This document shows positions 56,601-64,000 of a stretch of 64,000 bases of DNA, piece after piece; position 1 is the first letter of the stretch; the number at the start of each line of letters is the position of its first letter. The notes below the pieces were generated by a model. It was not told the origin of the DNA. It ran no database searches and saw only the letters and a program-made list of their open reading frames with translations. The stretch covers positions 194,585 through 258,584 of the forward strand of contig NMRA01000268.1 in NCBI GenBank assembly GCA_002633005.1. Reading direction: 5' to 3'. Origin of the DNA: Phoronis australis. Lineage: Eukaryota > Phoronida > Phoronidae. The translations under genes and the position numbers were made by a program.

Positions 56601-59290
56601 GGTATGCAATCTACCTCCCCTTAGAAGACACGTTTTTCGAAAAGTTCGAACAACTAGGTGCCATACAAAAAGGTATGCCAAACAGTAAAAAAAAGAACAG
56701 CTGATACATCGATAAAATACAATGTAAACTCTTTCAACTCCTAATGGCACAGCTATATGTGATAACCTGTCGATGCTCCACCAATCACTTCACTGACATA
56801 TCAGCCAATCAGCGATCACTGTCAGGATTTCAGTATTTTGATAATAAATATGAATCGGCTCTTGTTTGGCGTGCAACTGGGGCAAATGTGAATTTTATTT
56901 GTATGTTAGAACCTGCTAAATGCTGCATTATTTTTACTACAGTCATCTTTTAAATGTCTGAGAGTTTTGGCTAAAATCTTGCCAATTTAGGACACATTAT
57001 GGCAGATAAACGGAATTTCATTTTCTAATTTTGATACGCCCACATATTGCACATTGCTGTCATCTCTTTCTGGGTGCCCGGTGTTCGGCATCCACAGCTG
57101 TGTCTCCTAAACCCCTGACAGATTCTTGATGAGATTTGGCAGATGTGTTCACATGAAGATAACCAGGGATGGCAACAAATTTTGAACTGATCTGACTACT
57201 GCTGTGCCCCTTGTGGCAATTTGATTTTTTATGGTTTCATATGCATCTTTAGAATTCTTGGATGGATTTTAATAAAATTTGGCAAATAGGTTTCTATTAA
57301 GGATAATGGGAATTTCATTTTCTAATTTTTTTGTTAGAGATATGTTGCTCTAAATTAATTATTTTCCATATTCTAATCTTATACAATAGCTGACCCTGAC
57401 ATTTTGAAAATTTATAGGCATTCACTGCAGTGTCAAAAGCCTTTGACAAATGTAAAAAGAGCAGATTTGGCAATTATTTTTGGTGCGAAATTGATGAGAT
57501 TTTACCGAAGTGGTATTGGCGTGCTTCTAGTTATGGTATCATATAGCAGGAAGTACACATTATTGCTATCTTAACCTATCTTTCAAAATGATTTGTGAAT
57601 ATGAAAACAGTAAAACTCCATATAAGTTGGACATACATAATCAAGTTTTTGGTTTTAATTATTTGAGCTAAGTTTCAGAACACGGTTCTCTAGTTTGTAC
57701 ACTCGACCCTTCAGATAAGTTAGATTTCACCTTACTCAGGTAAAATCTCTCCATGCAGTTAGATATGACTTAGGCACATTTGACTGCGCTACCAAAATCT
57801 CACTTGTGCTAAATCTATACCTATCACTTATAGTTGACGATGGGCATTAATTCTACAAAACTATGTTGCCATCTAGTGTCAAATTTTTTCAATGATTGGG
57901 TATTGTGTAGGAAAACCACTATTCAAACGTTACACCAGTGTCTTACAGTGTGTTTTCATCTTTGCCTGTGTCCCTTTCAGAATGACAATGGAGAGAAGCT
58001 GAACAGTTTTATTTCAACAATCAATGGGAAGGAAGGTTCCAGGTAGGCCGGCCACTGTTTCTTCACCTACACTTTCATCTTAGTAAACTGTTAAATTGAT
58101 ACTACAGCACAATGATCCATAGTGGCTGGAATGATGGGAAAATTCAAATAGACTTTGTCTGATTATTGGAGTATACTGTAAAAGCATTGTCATGACTTGG
58201 AACTATATGGCGCATGGAATGATTAACGGCTCTGCAGGTTTTGAGGTGTGGCCTGCTTGATGACAAATTTCAGTGTTGCTTTTCCAAAGTTGTGGCAAAA
58301 ATGTCTATGGGAGCCCCGTCAGCAATACCGGTATTTTTTTTTGAAAATTGGTTGTCATGGTTTGCTCTAGAATTTTAGTGTCTGTAAACAAAGGAGACCT
58401 TATGTGGTTTTTGAAAATTACTGTTGTGTATTTCTTTGTGTTTGCTTTCGCCAAATGGCGTTTTTGTGTGGGGCTCACATGCTGGGTTATGACCAATTTC
58501 CCCATGTCGAGCTCTTTATCATGTGCAAGCTTGGCTCAGGCAGATCGTCGAATTTTTGCCAAATGATTCTGACTTCCATTTTTGTTCTTCTTGTAGTATT
58601 TTACATGAGTGCTTAGATGTGTGTGTGTGTGTGTGTGCGTGCGTGCGTGCGTGTGGTGACTTCATTGCCACTTGGTATTTTTATAAGACTGCCAAACAAT
58701 ATCTGGGGTCGCCAAATAGAGCCGTCATCTTAGCCTTAGTAATATCACTAAGTACATTAGTTCTCAACTCGGCAATATGAACACATTGAGATCTTTGATT
58801 TCCCCACAAAGCTTGTATTTCAAGTGATAGCACTGTGATGGTCTTTGAATAAATTGTGGCCCAAGAATAATCTGAATTGGATTTTACAGTATGATGCAAA
58901 AATGATGATGAAAATTGATGAAGTCTTATCTTCTCCAATTTTCTAGATTTCAAATACATATCAACTTAAAGATATTATTTACTGAGTAATAATTTTCGAT
59001 TTCAGTATTCAAAAAATGACATTTTAATAATGTAGTTAGATTAATTTCCGCTGGTTTATGGATGAAATTGAACTGGAGACCCAGTTGGTGTTGAATGCCT
59101 CGCCCTGGACTTTGTTCCTTGCTGTTCCAGTTCTCACCTGGTGACTGTTCCTTCGGGCCCTGCTCTCTCTGATGCTCTCGTCTCCTCACCCATAGTAGCG
59201 GGTGAAGACGGCGCTGCTGCCGTGCCAGCCATGGGTGGCAGTGGGTTTGAGTTTGGCATTGACCCCAACGAAGACCCAGAGCTAGTGTTG
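50682..59290 (+). CDS. PSMD4: 26S proteasome non-ATPase regulatory subunit 4 (Rpn10/S5a), 3' incomplete
   Basis: Six in-phase exons: 50,682-50,707; 53,974-54,114; 54,818-54,929; 55,719-55,874; 57,981-58,042; 59,131-59,290. They give 219 residues starting [20 protein letters not shown]. This is the VWA domain of the ubiquitin receptor Rpn10, including [46 protein letters not shown] and [12 protein letters not shown]. The last exon gives [20 protein letters not shown] and [15 protein letters not shown], then a GTGAGT donor. In animals the ubiquitin-interacting motifs follow directly (full length about 370-380 residues). No such exon lies in 59,291-64,000, so the rest is downstream of the window. 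The protein sits at the base-lid hinge of the 19S particle and receives ubiquitinated substrates. All splice sites are GT-AG. The annotation is secure. Confidence 0.95.
50708..53973 (+). other. first intron of PSMD4 (3.3 kb)
   Basis: It runs from GTATGT to TTGTTTGCAG. It holds the tRNA-like repeat at 50,990-51,062 and, near 53,080-53,095, a TCGAGCCCTG end that resembles a hAT-type terminus without a visible partner. No other gene was recognised inside it. Confidence 0.6.
50990..51062 (-). repeat. tRNA-like sequence, probable SINE head or tRNA pseudogene
   Basis: On the minus strand TAGCTGGATGGTTAGCACGC resembles an A box and GGTTCGATTCCCGCGG a B box, at normal spacing. No acceptor stem closes it. 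It lies in PSMD4 intron 1. Confidence 0.45.
55279..55604. mobile_element. foldback MITE family copy in PSMD4 intron 3
   Basis: The left end CATTTCGCCATGTTTAGCTGG is inverted relative to the right end, AACTAAACTGGGTGAAATGCA. Inner CTCTCATGAAGATAGTCTCA and TGATTTTATGAGACTAAAAG also pair. The words match the family at 32,624-32,930 and 41,000-41,300. The related palindrome core of 40,565-40,690 lies just upstream at 55,100-55,172. Confidence 0.6.
56010..56540 (+). repeat. dispersed repeat, copy 2, in PSMD4 intron 4
   Basis: It matches 8,816-9,420 block by block (TTTTGTAGCAAAGAAGTGTC, AACAGTATGCTCGTGACA, TTTTGCGACCTC, GCAACCTTGTGAAAG, GTTTACTCAAGGGAGGG). Identity is incomplete, and no terminal structure was defined. 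Confidence 0.6.
58618..58655 (+). repeat. (TG)n/(TGCG)n microsatellite
   Basis: A run of GTGTGT units passes into GCGTGCGTGC units, in PSMD4 intron 5. Confidence 0.9.
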
Positions 59291-59466
59291 GTGAGTGTAG
59301 AACAATTCAACTCTTTGATATTCACCATGAGTATGGTAAAATGTCACCAATTGAGGACACAATATGGCTGACAAGTCACTTCTTTATTTTTTTTCATAAA
59401 AATAAGTAGCACTTAAAAAATGCTATATGATTTTAAAGAGCTATGCTACATAGCTACCGTCAAGAG

Positions 59467-59543
59467 GAGGCAGTGTGGCCTAGTGTGATAGGTGCCTTCT
59501 TTCTTTACTGAAAGTCGTGGGTTCGAGTCCCATTGGGCCACAC
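59467..59543 (+). tRNA. tRNA-like sequence, probably a pseudogene or SINE
   Basis: The outer AGTGTGG and CCACACT can form a seven-base acceptor stem. GGGTTCGAGTCCCA is a good T arm with B box, and a CTTTC...GAAAG anticodon-like stem is present. The anticodon loop has six bases instead of seven, and four extra bases (TGGG) lie before the acceptor 3' strand, so a working tRNA is unlikely. It follows PSMD4 exon 6 within the next intron. Confidence 0.35.
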
Positions 59544-60149
59544 TGCTAAATCTTAGAGTCAGGTTTCTTGCTCCTCAGCTCGGTTTTTACTATATTGTAA
59601 TAAGGCACAAAAATGGTTCCGGGTAATCAGTGCAAGGGGCCCACATGTGCGACCTGTGCATGTCTGGTACAATGTGTATCACACCACCTGCCATTATTAC
59701 TTTTTTAGCTTCCATCAGACAATGATTTTGAGAAACTGTGTGCATTCGTAACAATGAAAATTGCAAAAGGACTGTTTTGGCAAGTATTGTTATCCGCAAT
59801 TGGTGAAACTTTATTGTATTGTCTGTAGTTTTCAAATTTAATTGGACTAAGTCGAACTTTGACTAAGTCTCGACTAGTGGAAATGTGGTTTTATGTCATT
59901 ACCACAAGATCCCATAGCTGAGTGCTCAGCCAGTTTCCATTCATCGGTTATCACTGCTCAAAATCAAGGGGAAACACAAACATTATCTAAGACACTGCAT
60001 ACTGGTAGTGTGGCTGTTGTTAGTAAAGGTATCCTAACTTATGGACCGATGAGCTCACACCCTGAGTGGTATGATTGTGTGGTGCTAACAAAACCAACAT
60101 TATACTTGCCATAAAATCTCACATACCACGAAACAAACTAAGTTGTGGT

Positions 60150-60860
60150 TTAACCCTTTCAACACCGCAGACCGCTTAAGCGGTCTCTGAAACTTACCTC
60201 CATTCAACACCGTGGACCGCTTTATCGGTCTCACGATATGCCGAACTTCCAAGCAACAGAATATTTGATTGGTTGATTAGGGGAATTCTTTTGTGTACGT
60301 CACAAATTTAAATATAGCCTTACCTTCATTTCTAACAGCTTTTCTGATTCGTTGCTGAGAGGTAACGTGAGTTATTGAAGGGGTTTTCCAAGAATTTAGA
60401 TCGATGACTCGCGAAAACAAAATGTCGGCCGACGGCGATTCAGACGTAGACTTTTCAAATGACGAAATTGGCAATAATTTGTATACTTTTTACTTAATTA
60501 ATATACAAGATAACCCAAAAAGGAATTCTTATAAATCTGGCCAGATTTTGTTGACTATTACGACAAAGAAGTTGAATTACATGGCTTTGAACCGGAGGAA
60601 AACTTTGCAGGTCGCGAATTTCGCAATTGGGTCAAACAAACGCCGTTGAACTTCGACATCTTCGCAAATTTTCTGAACATGTGGAGTCTTCTAGAGTTTA
60701 CGATGGTTACGATAAGCAAGTTGAGTACTTTAAAAATTTCTATATTGATGAAATATTCGGTGAAATTGTCAGGGTAATTAATTTGAACGCCCAAAGGAAG
60801 CGCGAGTCACAACCGGAAGTGGACAAATTTGAATCGTTGAACTTAACGATCGCCTAATTT
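60150..60860 (+). mobile_element. piggyBac-type element, 5' end and N-terminal transposase remnant
   Basis: TTAA at 60,150-60,153 is followed by CCCTTTCAACACCGCAGACC, a typical piggyBac-like start. The unit CAACACCG(C/T)(A/G)GACCGC occurs twice in the subterminal region (about 60,160 and 60,214) and includes the palindrome ACCGCTTAAGCGGT. From 60,404 plus-strand frames read an acidic start, MSADGDSDVDFSNDEIGN. They then shift frame to HGFEPEENFAGREF and again to QVEYFKNFYIDEIFGEIVRV with NLNAQRKRES. This resembles the start of the DDE_Tnp_1_7 domain (YF...F.DEL...I...TN.YA). The frame ends near 60,857 and the catalytic part is missing. No right end was found. Confidence 0.6.
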
Positions 60861-61415
60861 AAGTCACTTTATGGACTTCAAATGTAAATAGAAGATGTGA
60901 AATGTGATTAAAAACGTATCTTAAGAAATTTTACTGAAGAATATTCACGACACTGTTACTCATAAATCATTTTTATTCTTTAAACGATACATTGAATTGG
61001 CAAATTGGCAAACAAACACCGGCATTTCAGGTGTTACTTACCTGCATCACATGAGAGAGTGGGATTTTTTAATTTTGGTGAATTTGTAGATAAAGTTCAT
61101 TCTGTTCTCTACATTTTGGTGTATTACACTTTGAAATTCAATGATAAATGGATTGTTTATGGAATTTTGAAAACAAGCACCTCAGTTCAGCCCATGTGTA
61201 CTAAGTTACTTGGGGTTCAGGGACACAATGGCCGACAGTTACTTGGAGGTGAAAGAGTTAAACCAGTTATTGGTGTACAATGGTTCTTAACTTGTTCCTT
61301 ACTTAGCTGCGGATTGTCTTCTGGGAACTGACAGTTTGTGCTTGAGACAAATACTGGGTAGAGTTCAGTAGCTGTCTTGCGGCTAGAAAAATCTTGCCAA
61401 AATCAGGTGTTCTCA
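60861..61415. other. no gene seen
   Basis: AT-rich spacer between the piggyBac remnant and the LINE. A 108-codon plus ORF at 61,005-61,331 has no recognisable motif. It lies within the PSMD4 intron. Confidence 0.4.
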
Positions 61416-64000
61416 TTTGAAGTAAGTATGTAAGTAAGTAAGTAATTTTTTATTATAAGGACATGTGTTCAAATGAATTTAAACAATGAATACATTACAA
61501 AGACTAGGAACACCCAGCCCTCCACGGGGCTTATAAGACACTTTAGATACATGGTACAAAAAAGAAAAGACAAGTGTACACGCATTGCAAGAGGACCAGA
61601 AAGAGAGGCCGAGATAAAGCGATCATAAATAAATATAATTTTCCTTACTTCAAAAATATTTTGGATGAAAACTGAAGTTTTTCTAATAACATCTTTTTGC
61701 ATGATTGTAATTAATTTACTTTCACAGCTTTCTGCACGGAATCGTGGATATTTAATCTCAACTTGACAGTAAAAGGTGTTTCTGGCATCTAAGAAAAATG
61801 GACACTCAAACAGAAAATAAAGTTCAGTTTCGACCTGACCAGTGTGACAAAGACAGCAAATTCTGTCATCAAAATCTAGAGAACGAAAACGCCCAACCTC
61901 AACCAATAGCTGTAGGGTTCCGGTTCTAATTTGATCAAGAATTGATCTACTAGGCCGTGTTAAGTCTAAAACCACGTAAGGCTCAACTTAAAAGACATTC
62001 TTCATCAAAACATGGGTTCTTAACTTTGGTTTCAAACAGCTTTCAAACAACCACCTATTACATGCCAAATCATGCAAAATATTCTTACAGTGAGACAGAT
62101 TAACTGAACGTAAGTTATGAAAACAATCCGAAATCCCTAATTCTTCAAAAATGCTCAAAATTTCAGAAGACCAATTATTAGTACAGTAGTGTAGTCCCAC
62201 CAAAATATTTGGTATGTTAGTCTATCATCCTCGAAATTAATAATACAATTCCACATTCTCAAAAGCTCAATTTTCCGCCTTACACTGGGGAATTCCCACC
62301 CCATGTCACCCATAACAGCATGATTAGGAGCGAATTTGTGAACGTCCAAGAAAAATCGCGCAGCTCTATTCTGAATGACATCATAATCCTGTAGACTAGA
62401 GCCGCCCCAGACACCTACACTATAATCTCTAACAGGCACAACACAGGCATTGAATATTGTAGTGAACGTTCTGTACCTCATATTTTTATTCTTTTTAAAT
62501 TTATTAATTAAAGTGCCCAAAGGTCTTCCGGCAGATTCGGATAGAGTTTTAGCAGTTTCAGAAAACTTCAAATGTTTATTTAAAATTATTCCTAAATATT
62601 TATATTTGGGTACATATTCTAGGTCTAGTCGACCCAACCAAAATGGAGAGACATGCTTGGATCTGAAGTGAATAATATTAGTTGACAATTAGCCTCCATT
62701 TAGAGAACCATTTATCAACTATATTCAATAAACCCTGTAAATTTTCTTCGCTCTCGGCAAGTACCACTATATCATCTGACAGCATAAAACAAAGATGAAG
62801 CGTTATCAGCACGGATAGGAATTCCTAAATTTGACTGTTTTAATTCCTTTGCCAAATCATTTATAAATAGTGCAAAAAGAGTAGGTGATAAAACATCTCC
62901 TTGTTTGACCCCACAAGATGTATAAAACCAGTCCGTAAAGGTATTATTAATCTTAACACAGGATTGAGTTTTGGCATAAATATTTTTATTTTTTATTCAT
63001 AAAATTTTCCAACTATCATAAGATCCAACATTTTAAAAAGTAAACTATTTCTATCTACCCAGACAAAAGCTTTTTGCGTATCAATAAAAGTAGCAAATGT
63101 GGATTGTTTGTTATTCAAGCGATTACGTATAATCGAGGTCAAAACAAAGACGTGATCAACACATGCTGTGTCACGACGAAAGCCATTTTGCTCATCAACA
63201 AGGAGCCTGTTTTCCTCCGCGTACTCAACCAGTCTATTGTTCAATACTACTATACAACTTGTATACGTTAGACAACAAGATGATACCTCTATAACTCAGC
63301 GGGACGCGCGGGTCCTTCTCTGACCCCTTTGGAATAGGCATAATAACGGATTTAGCCCATAAACTAGGAACCATACCGTAACGAAAAACCATTTGGAACA
63401 AACAAGTCAAAAGGTCAATAGCGGTGTCATTTTTACATACTTCATAACAAATATGATCAATTCCTACTGCTTTATTGTATTTAGATTTCATCACTACCCG
63501 CTTTACTTCATCGCGAGTAATATTTTTATTCAAAATACTATTTTCATCAAAGTCAAGATTATCAAACGACTCAAGATGAGCTTTTTTGAGAAGCATATCA
63601 GCATGAAATCCACGGTCAAAATTATTTACAGTTGGACCATTGTATAACGATTCATACTCGTTCTTCATTTATTAAAAACATATTGGTTATTGGTATTAGG
63701 GTTTCCAGTGTCATCGTATACCTCCATGGGTATTGCCTTTCTAAAAGAGGGGCCCAAGTTCTTAATGCACTTCCTAAATTTTGTTGGGTTACTGAAATTT
63801 AAAGATTCTATGAGGTCAGCTTGATCTCTCAAAAATTTTCTTTCGATCCTCCTGTGGTCTTTATCAAATAGAACCTGGGCATTTTGAAATTGCCGTCTCA
63901 GTAAAGAGCGTTCTTCTCGAGAGCCGCTGCATTTCAATAATTTTTTTCCTTTAAACTTACATCTTTCCAATTAGCTCGGAATACATGGCAATGTCTCACA
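61416..64000 (-). mobile_element. CR1/Jockey-type LINE, 3' part, broken reading frame
   Basis: Minus-strand order from the right edge: a basic linker (63,665-63,970), then reverse transcriptase with VPLSYRGIILLSNVYKLYSS (about 63,250), DEQNGFRRDTACVDHVFVLT with FIDTQKAF (about 63,080-63,200), GVKQGDVLSPTLFALFINDL (about 62,840-62,920), the catalytic box region (about 62,770), and PKYKYLGIILNKHLKF (about 62,590). The conserved C-terminal parts follow: VPVRDYSVGVWG, VHKFAPNHAVMGDMGWEFPS and a CCHC-like DRICCLCHTGQVETELYFLF. At least six frame changes occur, and extra bases split the YADD box into SDD in another frame. The 3' end is a TTAC-type microsatellite tail (61,420-61,445), as in CR1-like elements. 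The N-terminal endonuclease lies beyond the window or is lost. Confidence 0.88.
61420..61445 (-). repeat. (TTAC)n tail of the LINE
   Basis: AAGTAAGTATGTAAGTAAGT on the plus strand marks the 3' terminus of the minus-strand LINE. CR1-like LINEs usually end in short tandem repeats instead of poly(A). Confidence 0.65.

Overview
This is a stretch of animal nuclear DNA. It is AT-rich, its genes are split by GT-AG introns, and a large part is transposable-element debris. The genes and elements (26S proteasome subunit PSMD4/Rpn10, an IgGFc-binding-domain membrane protein, a Penelope-like element, a Ty3/Gypsy element, a piggyBac relic, a CR1/Jockey-like LINE, and hAT-type and foldback MITEs) fit an aquatic invertebrate such as a mollusc, hemichordate or cnidarian. 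The sequence alone does not fix the species.

Layout. 1-14.4 kb has no intact gene. It holds decayed minus-strand reading frames (0.1-1.6 kb), Penelope-like element fragments (3.4-4.3 and 5.7-6.0 kb), a 1.1-kb non-autonomous hAT-type element with an 8-bp target-site duplication (6.25-7.39 kb), and a frameshifted THAP finger (12.4-12.6 kb). At 14.45-18.06 kb is a compact two-exon gene with a TATA box and a poly(A) signal. It encodes a 172-residue secreted, cysteine-free, basic protein with several dibasic sites that I do not recognise. 18-29.4 kb is repeats again, including a second copy of the 2.2-3.4 kb module followed by a Penelope-like element whose 3' part is present in inverted orientation on both sides of the reverse-transcriptase fragment.

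29.4-39.06 kb carries seven exons (1,039 residues) of a large plus-strand gene. It has an IgGFc-binding-type ectodomain, a paired Asp-rich calcium-type motif, a long Ser/Thr-rich mucin-like stalk, one transmembrane helix and a cytoplasmic tail. Its 5' exons were not found. The first visible intron has a GC donor. Its introns and 3' flank hold a hAT-type MITE and copies of a foldback family, and a further foldback copy lies in a PSMD4 intron.

39-46 kb is intergenic, with palindromic MITEs and a 31-bp minisatellite. A Ty3/Gypsy element lies on the minus strand at 46,073-50,272. Its two outer 123-bp LTRs are identical and flanked by AGCAC on both sides, so the insertion is recent. Its interior is damaged by single-N assembly joins: the reverse-transcriptase core is missing, and a third LTR with foreign flank is present. 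About 0.4 kb beyond it, PSMD4 begins at 50,682 and runs rightward. Six exons cover the VWA domain up to just before the ubiquitin-interacting motifs, and the remaining exons must lie beyond the window. The last 4 kb holds a piggyBac relic with a TTAA end and a 5'-truncated or window-cut LINE on the minus strand.

The two recognised host genes have unrelated roles (proteasomal ubiquitin reception; cell-surface or mucosal binding), and no operon-like logic is expected. Nine isolated N characters mark unresolved joins. At four or more of them the flanking sequence is duplicated or missing, so local structure there should be treated as an assembly product.
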